Assembly (NCBI GenBank): GCA_007449985.2 | Contig: VIIQ02000312.1 | Coordinates: 1-64,000 of the forward strand | Direction of reading: 5' to 3' | Source of the DNA: Desmodesmus armatus | Taxonomy: Eukaryota > Chlorophyta > Chlorophyceae > Sphaeropleales > Scenedesmaceae | Length of the DNA stretch: 64,000 nt | Shown here: piece by piece, positions 55,537 to 64,000 of the stretch | Numbering within the stretch: position 1 is the stretch's first letter | How the letters are laid out: every line of letters begins with the position of its first letter | Made by a program: the position numbers and the translations under genes | The notes under the pieces: generated by a model | Seen by the model: only the letters and a program-made list of their open reading frames with translations | What the model was told of the DNA's origin: nothing | Database searches by the model: none

Positions 55537-58500
55537 TCACGGGGACAGGGTGATATTGAGGATCTTTGCCTTGTGCTTCTTTGCAGCTTTCATAACTGCG
55601 ATCTTGGGACCCAGCAGGCTCTTCAGAGCAGCAAGCCCCTCCTCCTTCTTGGCCGGCTTCGCCCCAAGGCCCGTGAAGTTTCCGCCCAGGCCCGTGAAGT
55701 TGGTCAGCTTGATCCCCGTGAAGTTCCCGCCCACGAGCTTGACGAACGCCTGGTCCGCAAAGTCGCCGCTAATGTTGTGCATGCCAGCCAGGCCGGTAAG
55801 GTTCTTCTTGAGGGCGTCGAATCCTGCAAACGCCTCCAGCACGCTTTCCATGCCGCCCGGAACCATGCTGTCGATGCCCGCCAAATGGCCCAGCTTGGCC
55901 GCAAGGGGCAGCGGCAGGGAGAAGTTGAGGATGCTGTTTCCAGGCATGGTGATGTTGAAGGCGGGATGGTCTGGGAGGCCGGACACCAGCTTGTCGATCG
56001 TAATCTTCAAATCAGGAGGTGTGACGTGGCCGAGTGTGAGCACCGGCACACTGCTGTTGTCCGCGCCCGCAGGCACCAAAAGCGCGGGAAGACCGGGGAT
56101 CAGGAAAGGGCAGATGCTGGATATGTTGGCACTCAGCTCGTTTGGCACCACGTACGTGTCCAATGCGTCGCTGAGCGCCAGGCGGGGCTTGGTGAACAGC
56201 AGGCTGGAGGCGTTCCAAAGCATCAGCGTGGTCTGGCTGCTGTCAAGACCGGGAAGCACCTTGGACAGGCCGCCCCACTGCTCGGATGTCACGTTGACCG
56301 CGGGGATGGCCTCGTCCATCAGCACGCCTGTCATCCACTTGCTGGCGACCTCCGCGAACTTGCCACTCACGATGCTGACAGCCCACTCGGGAGGCGGGAA
56401 AATGGACAGCAGACGCTCCACCACGCGCTCCATGCTGGGGATAGTAAAGTTGTGAACGTCCAGTCCAAAGCCTGTGTCGTTGAACATGGCGTGCTTGCCG
56501 AGGATCTTCGGGACGCACAGGAACGGCAGGGACGTGATGTTCGGCAGCAGCATCGACACGCTCGACAGGGCCTCGTCGGGGATGGTAAAGATCGACATGT
56601 CCACGTCCACGGCTTGCTTCATCAGGGGGGAAGATACGTTGGCCACGAGGATGGAAGGCACCTCGAACCCAGGCACGAAGGCGCGCAGGGCGTTGAGTTT
56701 GCTCTGGGAGATGATGTACTTCTTGAGGTGCGCCTTGGTTGCGAAGGCGGTCGCCCACTGCGCCAGCACGTCGGGCATCCCCATGCCTTGCACTCCCTGC
56801 TGCATCACCGGGAGCTCCGTGATGTTGACCTCGATAGATGGCAGCCAGTCCTTGAGGCTGCGCTGCTCCTTGATTGGCAGTGACAGGCTGAGCTCAAACA
56901 TGGACATCGCCTCTGTGATGCCGTCCACAATGTCTGTGATCTTCTCGACAATGGGGCTCAGGCGCAACTTATCGATCTTGGTCTCCAAGAAGGAGCTGAT
57001 GAGCTGAGCTGTGAGGTTGAGGTGTGCCTCGATATGGTCCGGCAGGTCGACTGCCAGGCTGCCTGCCTTGAGGCCGGGGCCGTTGATGCAGTCACACACC
57101 TTCCACGCCTTGGAGACGTAGACACCGTTCCCGTCATAGTCACCGGTGTCATTACCATCGCCCGAGACGTTGATGTTCAGGTGCTTCAGGTGTGGCATCT
57201 TTGGTAGCATCGCCAGCAGGGGCCCCTTGTGCTCGATACAGGGGTGTCCAACCCACACGGCGCCTCCTGGGTGCAGCTTCGCCGTGTAGCCCATGGGCAC
57301 AACCTCGCCGGTACAGAAGCCGCCCATACCCAGGGGGCCCGAGGTACAGTTGGGGTTGTGCAGCTTGCAGGCAAGGTTGGAGCAGGGATTGCCAATGGTG
57401 TGGTCCAAGATAGGGTTGGGGATGATGTTGGTACCGTAGCACATCATGGTCAGGACGTCCTTCCCAGCGCCGTTGATCATGCAGGAGGGGGTCAGGCAGG
57501 CGCCGCCGGGGCACTTGTCGAGCAGGGTGCAGTTGGCGGTTTCGCGGGTGCTGTTGCCGTCGCCACCCCAGAGCAGGTTCTGCTGCAGCTTGTGCAGCGC
57601 CTTCTTGAGCTTATGCTTCTTCCCAATGAACGGCAGGCTGAAGCCGGTGTCGGTCTCGTTACCCGCGCTGCCGTTAACCTCACCGCCGTGCAGCAGAGGG
57701 TGCTCAAAGCTGACGCTGCCATTGAAGCTGCCGCTGCCATCGCTGCTGTAGGAGCCGTCGCTGCTGTAGCTGTAGCCGGCTGTAGCGTTACCAGACAGCG
57801 GCGCGCCAACCGCCAGGGCTTCTCCCGTTGTCTCATCCACCACGATGATGGTCTCCGTCCCGGTAGCGCCGTCAGCAGCAGTGCCGTTAGTACCCTCGAC
57901 GAAGACGCCGTCAGCAGGGGTGTTGATTCCGACTGTGATGGTGTCCACAGGGGCGGTCTCGCCGTCCTCTGTCATACCGAAGGACAGCTGCTTCTTCTTG
58001 AAGGCGCTGTGCAGTGCGGCAGGGTCTGTACTGTCCTTCTCTGTTGCTTCCATATCGCTGTTCTCTCCAGCCTCGGTGACGATTGAACCCTGGGGAGGAT
58101 CTTCGCACTCGCGCAGCACCCAGAAGAGCTGCAGCTGCTGCAGGGGCCCTGCGTTGCAAAAGAACCGGAACAACACCCCCTATCAGCACCAATGAGTGAG
58201 GTGGGGAACTTCTCGGAGACCAAGGCACAACACGCCTCTTGTATATGCCGACATAAGATCTTTCCTTGGACAATCATCCAGCCAAAAACATGAAGGCCCA
58301 CCTCACGGCCCAGGGTGCTGCTGTATGGCTTCACCCTACCAGCAAAGAAAAGACTGACCTGTGGCAGCGTTGGTGTTGACCACGTCGGTGAAGCCCTTGA
58401 AGAAACCGAGGAAGGCACCGGTGGCGGGCTTGTTGGTCTTCAAGGGGGCGGTGGAGTCGCGGTTGCCGATCTCCAGGTAGCGGCCCTGATTGGTGCTGAC

Positions 58501-61189
58501 CTTGAAGTACTCAATGCAGCTGTGGTGGAGTTGATAAGTTCAACATCAGCAGAGGGGCACAGCAGCAAAGTAGATGTCAGTAAGACTTTTTCGAAGTGTT
58601 TACAGCCTGAGGGTTTGTGGTGCTGACCTTGAAGTACTCAATGCAGCTGTGGAGGGTAAAGGGGGGAGGGGGGGGGGGGAGGGGCAGACCACAGCAGAGA
58701 AGCAAAACAGCAAGGCATGGTTCAGTAAGGCACTTTGAAGGAGCATGTGCAGCCTGATGATTGTGGCAGCACTACTTTGTGCTGACCTTGAAGTACTCGA
58801 TGCAGCTGTGCGGGAGGGAGAGGGCAGCAGGGATGGGGAGAAGGAGTCCAGAAGAGCAGCAGCAGCGGGCCAGGGGTCAGTGGCACACCTGACTGAAAAA
58901 GCATGTGCATCCTAGTGATCTCAATGGTGCTAGTTTGTGCTGAGCTAGTAGTAGTCGATACAGCTGTGGGGCAGGGATGGGGCAGGAGGGCAGGGATGGG
59001 GAGCGGAAGTGCAGCAGAACAGCAACATAGGGGCACAGCAGCAGGGCAGGAGTCACCAAGACACTTTGAACACTGGTTGAAGCGTCTACAGCCAGAGGAT
59101 TGTGCCGGCGCCAGTGGATGCTGACGTTCAGTTACTCGATGGCGCTGTGTGAGACAGGGCGGGACACTACAGCAGCAGGACAGCATGAAGGCAGGGGTTG
59201 GGGAAAAGCATGTCAAGCCTGCGGGCTCAAGCTGGCGGCGGTGGTTGGTGCTGTTGGGTCATTCAATGGAGCTGTTTGAAGGGTTGGGTACACGGCAGCC
59301 AGGATGAAAATTGGGGATGGTGAAAGGGGCCAAGTGCGAGGGGGGCCTCAGCAACAGGCTATCAGAAACGCAGCAGGGACAGCACTAACTCAGGGTTAGT
59401 AAGTGTGACAGGGTGGATGCATACAGGGATGAACGTTTTCATTTACAGACAGTTACAGTTACAGAAATTGGGGTGTGTGAGGTGGTGATTAGGTGCAGGC
59501 TGGCAACGGGTCCCTGAAGCTGCCGCTGTCACTCTTACTCTCCTCATAGGCCAGCACGCCCTTGCAAAAAATGCTGTGAGAGCCTGTCTGTGATGTGGGG
59601 GCCTGCCTGCGCTGCAAGAGCCTGCCTGTCGATGGCCATACAGCTTGGACAAACTCTTGTCTGTCACAGCTGGGTGAATTGTCACATGTAGCCTGGGGAG
59701 AAACCTGTTGTCTGTGGCTACTGGGTTTTGTCCAGGCTATGCGGCAGGGACAGGCAGGTGCCTAGGGACGGAACATGCCTATATGGAGTAAAAGGCATAC
59801 ACAGGCAAGTTCAAGCTTAGAGATAACATGCCAGAGGTTGCTGCCGTTGCGCCTTTCCTCCTACACAGTAGGAAAGGCACAATAGCAGAAAACTCTGGCA
59901 TATTGTGCATGCACTTGACCTTGCCTGTGTATGCCTGTACTTCAGTTGGGCAGTAAGTGCAACACATGTTTGTTTGGCAGACCTAGCCATGACAACACTG
60001 TGATAATCATACAGGGCAGGTGTAGTGCTGCTGTGATGCAAGCATCAAGGTATGCACAGCAGCTGTGCTTGTGTCCCACAACCCCCTCCGTTACCCCACA
60101 AAACAAGAAGCATGGTCTTCGATACATGTAGGTAGAAAGCAATGGCAGTTTCGGCATGCAGCAAAGTGCAAAGGGCATGAATGCCCATTCAAATTGCTAG
60201 AGCAGCTACTGCACAAGCAAATGCATTGCTTACTGAGCAGTGGCAATGCTGCTTGTTGGGCACTGCACTACGCTACACACAGGGACCCCTGCAGAGCTTG
60301 CAGTCACCTGTGTTTCTGAACAATTGCTCAGCAGTAACCCCATTCCCTGGCAGTGAATGGCTCCTCTGTGCGCGCATGCTGCTGCTGATATGCATGGCAT
60401 GCAGGGTTTGGCTGCATGTTTGTACTGCAGTCGAGTCTTCTTGCTGTAAACTACACCCCCCACACTCGCCACCCAGGCAGAGTGCTGTGTCTGTGCAAAG
60501 AGCTGCTGCTGTTGGCCCAATGCTTCATACTGTACTGCTGTACAGCTGGGCACTGTCACTGGACCGTCCTGCTGCACCTTGGTGCCCGTCTGTGTTGTAC
60601 TCAGCTGAGCTATCAAACAAGCCCCAGACCTGCCACCCTCCCTGCCCCCAGACTCACTTGCCAGCTTTCCAGTGTGTGCTGATGACCTTCTCCTTGGCAC
60701 CCAGCTGAATGTGCTTGCTGCTGACAGGCACCTTTGCTGCTGTCTTCTCTGTGCCCAGCCGTACTGCCAGGCTGTTGCCGTGGCCGTATGTGGGCTTCAC
60801 GCCTACCAGGCAGCCCTTGTCCTGATCAAAGAACAGGTTGAGCTTCACCATGTCTCCATGGCGCTTCCACTGAGTCTCCTGGCTGTAAGTGACAAATGAC
60901 TTCTTCCAGTGGGCACCAAACATTGGTGAGCTGCTCTCAATCGTCGTTAAGCATTGACGTGCCTCTGCAAGTTTCAAAACAAATGGAAGTTTGAGCCACG
61001 TTGAGCTGCAGCATGTTGGCATGCTGGGGCGGGAGCAGTATCAGAGGTGGGCGTAAAAGCAGTCGCATGGCATGAAAGTTTTGATGAGCTTGGCAGCGCG
61101 TTTAAAATAAAAGTCACCATACCTGAAACTGCTGCAACCGTGGCCAGGAAAAGCAAGGCTGCTGCGAGGTGCCCTCGTTGTTGGCCCAT
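55537..61189 (-). CDS. Secreted jacalin-like lectin-domain protein B, Cys-rich and N-glycosylated
   Basis: Paralogue of lectin-like A. Four exons in phase: 61123-61189, 60658-60964, 58359-58519, 55537-58148; 1,048 residues. The signal peptide (HLAAALLFLATVAAVSEA) spans the first splice. The jacalin-like domain, residues about 25-190, reads SSSPMFGAHWKKSFVTYSQ, MVKLNLFFDQDKGCLVGVK, CIEYFKVSTNQGRYLEIG, GAFLGFFKGFTD and PLQQLQLFWVL. An acidic Ser/Gly linker follows, then a Cys-rich module (about 385-530: CPGGACLTPSCM, TMMCYGTN, MGVGG-like GPLGMGGFCTGEVVPMGY, KAWKVCDC), shared cysteine by cysteine with A. The rest is repeats with PGFEVPSILVANVSSPL and LLPNITSLPFLCV motifs and many N-x-S/T sequons, ending in NFTG repeats. 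There is no polyQ tail. It probably sits in the extracellular matrix; sugar binding is inferred. Intron 2 (2.1 kb) holds copies of the exon 3 start and a long hairpin. Confidence 0.78.
58622..59275 (-). repeat. Five decayed copies of the lectin-like B exon 3 start, about 130-180-bp spacing
   Basis: The exon 3 start (58495-58519: acceptor ACAG then codons CIEYFKVST) is repeated in intron 2 at about 58622-58650, 58781-58810, 58937-58967, 59115-59145 and 59247-59275. Divergence increases with distance from the true exon, as in a tandem array that grew from the exon outward. Linked sequence (ACAGCAGCAG/GGGCAGGGATGGGG words) recurs in each unit. Confidence 0.85.
59793..59936. ncRNA. Long imperfect hairpin in lectin-like B intron 2, precursor-miRNA-like
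   Basis: Arms of about 68-72 nt (59793-59864 and 59869-59936) pair with scattered mismatches, beginning with a perfect 17-bp stem (AGGCATACACAGGCAAG) and ending next to a very small loop. The irregular pairing, length and intronic position resemble algal and plant miRNA precursors. There is no evidence of expression or processing here, so a foldback repeat is an equal alternative. Confidence 0.45.
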
Positions 61190-62039
61190 CCTGGTTTGCC
61201 TCCTGCCAACCCAGCACTGATAACACTGACTTGCAAGCGCTGACGTGCCTGAATGGTTTTGCTTATAATTTGACGGAAGCAGCTTCTGCTGCAGAGGCTT
61301 TGGAGACAATTCGACAGGCCTGTACTGCAGCAGTATTACTGCCACGCAGCCAGCATAAATTAAACTTCTCAAAACACGTACTTAAAGTGGTGTTACGTAC
61401 GCAGAAGCCAAAACGTCTGCTGCGTGTTACCATGCATCCAATCCCGGTAAACCCAAGCCAGGGACCACATCCGCTCGCGTGTCTCTTACTTACACGCTAC
61501 ATTTTCAGTAGAAACTGCCTCTTGACGATTGAGGCTTATAAATATTCACAACTGAGACATTAAGCCGCCAGAAGCATCCTGCTGCCCTCTGAGCCAAAAG
61601 CAAGTGTGCCTCCACACTTCCCACTGACCATGCATACACGAAGCATCTGATAACTACGCCCATTGTATCTGCTTCTGACTGGGCCTCTGCTTGTAGCTGC
61701 TAGTTAGTCATCATCATGGCGTGAGCACATTACCAATCCAGGATGTGGCGTGCTGAGTGACAGTTCAACTGAGTTGCAGCTCATGACAAGTGAGTGCCAC
61801 CAGCACAGAGCTATAATCAACAAAACAGCACCAGCACAAAGCAACAGTTCAGCACCAGCACCGACAACCACAGTGAAGGTGTCGTTCACACCATGTTGGT
61901 CTGCATATACACGTCTGCTGCTGCATGCTGTCCCCATCATTCTGCCTGTCCACTGCTGGCATTGCTACCACAAAGGGGGGCGGCAGCTTCTCACACCCAA
62001 AAAGCAAGGCCCCCACCACTACTAGCAGTAGTACCAGCA

Positions 62040-62246
62040 CCCTTGCTGCTTGCTCCTGGACATCAGCGCTGTTGCTGCTGAGGAGCCTCACCACGGCTGA
62101 CAGGCAGCTAGGATACTTTTGCAGCAGCCTCTCTACGTCTACTGCACACTGTGATTTGCTGTGAAGCACTTCAAGCAGCTGCAGCTGGCCTTTGACGTCC
62201 TGTCGCAGCAGCAGCATGGATGTGCTGAACAACCTCATAGCTGCTG
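62040..62246 (-). CDS. ARM-repeat-like exon fragment
   Basis: A minus-strand open segment of about 70 codons with ARM-type helix patterns: GQLQLLEVLHSK, VERLLQKYPSCLSAVVRLL, SSNSADVQEQAARVLVLLL. An AG acceptor precedes it (near 62247) and a GT donor may follow (near 62033). No neighbouring exons could be joined with confidence; a possible one near 62755-62800 reads RPIVDGLQLLINQIK before a donor. It may be part of a gene continuing beyond the transposon-like element, or a relic. Confidence 0.35.
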
Positions 62247-62331
62247 AATGAAACAGTTAGCGGGCTCGCAACATGGGTAAATGAAAGACAAACCGGGCCA
62301 TTGGGAACGATCTACAAACGTTCAACGTGTA

Positions 62332-62597
62332 AGGGTAGCGTTTTTTTGAAGCTGATACACCGTGTTCGTCTGTGTCGGGGGATGGAGTTGCTCCCCCCCG
62401 GGGGGCATGGTTTCAGGGGCCAAAGTGCTCCTTGCTTACCCCCCCTCCCAGCACTGTTTTCCTGCCGTTCAGGCCAGATCAGGCCAGATTCCAGTTGCTA
62501 CCCCCCCCCCCCTGAGCTGCCCAAAACCGTGCTATCGCTCCTCGCTCCCCCCCGGTCAGACGAACACGGTGTATCAGCTTCAAAAAAACGCTACCCT
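62332..62597. mobile_element. Short non-autonomous DNA element (MITE-like) with 41-bp terminal inverted repeats
   Basis: Positions 62332-62372 and 62557-62597 are exact reverse complements over 41 bp, starting AGGGTAGCG. The interior is 184 bp, GC-rich with poly-C runs, and codes nothing. Size and perfect termini fit a miniature inverted-repeat transposable element. I see no clear target-site duplication (left flank ends CGTGTA, right flank starts AATAAAC). The perfect termini suggest recent activity. Confidence 0.8.
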
Positions 62598-63229
62598 AAT
62601 AAACAGCCACCCTACGTACAAAAACCAGGGCTGGACATTTACCTCAACTACGGTGCCGCTGCTTTTCTGTATGCGATCAGCCCATCTTTTGAACCCACAC
62701 AGTGCTGAAACGTGTTGGGGCTGCTCCCACAGGTACCTTGATCTGATTGATCAGCAACTGCAAGCCGTCGACAATCGGGCGAGCAGGCTCTTTTATTCAT
62801 CAAACATAGAGGGGCTGAACGTGGTGTACAGTTACGGTGGCTGTACCGATGCCTAGCCCCCCTATACCACCGACTCAGTGAGGCATGCACAGCATGCTGT
62901 GCCCCCTACTGCCTGGCAGCCCCGTACCCTCTGATACACAACACATGTATCTGTTTTCCATGCGTTCACCTTGCCTCCTGCTATTTTGAGGGGAGAGGGG
63001 GGATGTCGGGTAGGAATGCATGCCTCAAATACTGGTCTGATATTGGTGCACCATGGTGGCCAACTGCTACACACGTAGCATGCAGAGCTAAATTTCGATC
63101 ATGGAGCACGTGTCTTGGTTGATGTGGGCCAGCCAGAGTACACAGTGTGAGCAGTAACTCAAATTGCTACTACTACTGTACTCATCAATCATCAGCTGGC
63201 CCATGTGGTCATTGGTTCAGCAGTTGTAG

Positions 63230-63277
63230 TAAGATCGCAGAAGCTGAAGCTGTCGTGTCTGTCAACGAAAAGAAGTG
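63230..63277. repeat. Dispersed repeat, copy 2 (direct partner at 1767-1814)
   Basis: Second copy of the 48-bp repeat near the left end of the window, same orientation, roughly 85-90% identical by eye. It lies between two weak exon candidates near the right edge. Confidence 0.55.
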
Positions 63278-63699
63278 GTCATGTTCACCAGTTGTGATGG
63301 TCAGCATTTGCGAAGGTGCGGGCCAAACCAGCTATGCGGATATAATTTATGAAACTCCATGCCAGCGCTGCTCACTGGCAATGCTCTGCAAGCAGGAACC
63401 TTGAGACGTACCGCTGGATGTACACAAAGCAGTACCCTAAATCCCTTCAGGTGGGTATGGCACACGTGACAATCGCCATGGCCTAGCAACAACAATCGTG
63501 CAGTAGCTAAACAGGTCGCAGGATGCGACACAAGGAGTGGGCCTTACAGATCATGCTGGTTGTAAACTTATCGATACTGTAGGCTGCAAAGCTGCCTAAT
63601 GGCTGGTTGCAGCACTTGGCACAGCGGTGCTGTGCAGCCCACAAAGTTGCCAACCCTGAAGGATCCCGAAGACAAAAGGCTGGAGGCTCATGGGGTTGA

Positions 63700-63802
63700 T
63701 CACAGTCTGCTGCGAGGTCCATGCTGCTGCTGCTGATGCTGTTGCTGCTGCTGATGATGCTGTTGCTGCTGCTGCTGATGCTGTTGCTGCTGCTGGTGCT
63801 GG

Positions 63803-63850
<48 letters not shown>

Positions 63851-63918
63851 GCTTCTAGGTGTGCCTCAAAAAAGGCTGACATGTCTGAGGCACGAGTCAG
63901 CTTCTTTGTGTGGGTGCC
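63700..63918 (-). CDS. PolyQ-rich exon, partial gene at the window edge
   Basis: A minus-strand segment opened by a good acceptor (CACTGCAG, before 63918). It reads GTHTKKLTRASDMSAFFEAH, then about 17 glutamines and His/Gln repeats, ending HGPRSRL and a stop at 63700. The non-repeat part has a natural composition and could be real. Upstream exons would lie near or beyond the window end. Function not recognised. Alternatively the stop is intronic and splicing continues. Confidence 0.35.
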
Positions 63919-64000
63919 CTGCAGTGCAGCACAGTAGACCAACATGTGTGTTGCATGCGTGCGGTGCGGCACAGCGCAGCTGACACAAGCATTTGCCTGT

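Noticed and set aside
55573..56883. Long plus-strand open frame antisense to lectin-like B
   Set aside because: It is the shadow of a GC-rich, well-supported coding exon. Its composition is His/Arg/Gln-rich without domain motifs and it has no splice partners.

Overview
The window looks like nuclear DNA of a green alga, probably a chlorophyte of the Scenedesmus/Chlamydomonas type. The genes have many spliceosomal introns with GT-AG borders, one is a plastid-type glutamine synthetase with a transit peptide, coding sequence is rich in CAG/CTG tracts (polyQ, polyA, polyS), and TGTAA polyadenylation-type signals occur. There are no bacterial operons and no rRNA. All exon models below were built by hand from splice sites, reading phase and family resemblance; no alignment or search was run.

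Layout. 3.9-10.1 kb, minus: a ten-exon amino acid permease of the plant lysine/histidine transporter (LHT/AAAP) type. 10.8-11.5 kb, plus: a frameshifted leucine-rich-repeat gene, probably a relic. 12.4-26.5 kb, plus: a giant gene for a roughly 3,500-residue low-complexity protein (polyQ, polyA, SR-like). 29.7-35.3 kb, minus (lectin-like A) and 55.5-61.2 kb, minus (lectin-like B): two paralogous secreted proteins with a jacalin-like N-terminal domain, a Cys-rich module and long repeats rich in N-glycosylation sequons, presumably in the wall or extracellular matrix. 37.0-41.2 kb, plus: chloroplast glutamine synthetase (GS2), nine exons. 44.1-47.3 kb, minus: a small organelle-targeted 2-oxoglutarate/Fe(II) oxygenase-like protein. 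It is head to head with an equilibrative nucleoside transporter-like gene (47.6-52.0 kb, plus), with only about 0.3 kb between the start codons. The right edge carries fragments of an ARM-like gene and a polyQ exon, plus a 266-bp terminal-inverted-repeat element.

Three signals stand out. First, almost every intron-containing gene here has tandem, partly decayed copies of its own exon edges (splice site plus neighbouring codons) in adjacent introns or the 3' flank, often next to CTG/CAG or poly-C tracts. In the oxygenase gene four of five exons are affected. Second, three introns carry long inverted repeats that would fold as single hairpins; one is built from an inverted plus a direct copy of an exon of its host gene. 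Third, several otherwise intact genes, including GS2, need exactly one extra base in a short homopolymer to stay open, which points to assembly undercalls rather than gene death.

Apart from carbon/nitrogen housekeeping (amino acid and nucleoside import, ammonium assimilation) the genes do not form an obvious pathway. The window reads as an ordinary algal gene neighbourhood with unusually expanded, duplication-ridden introns.
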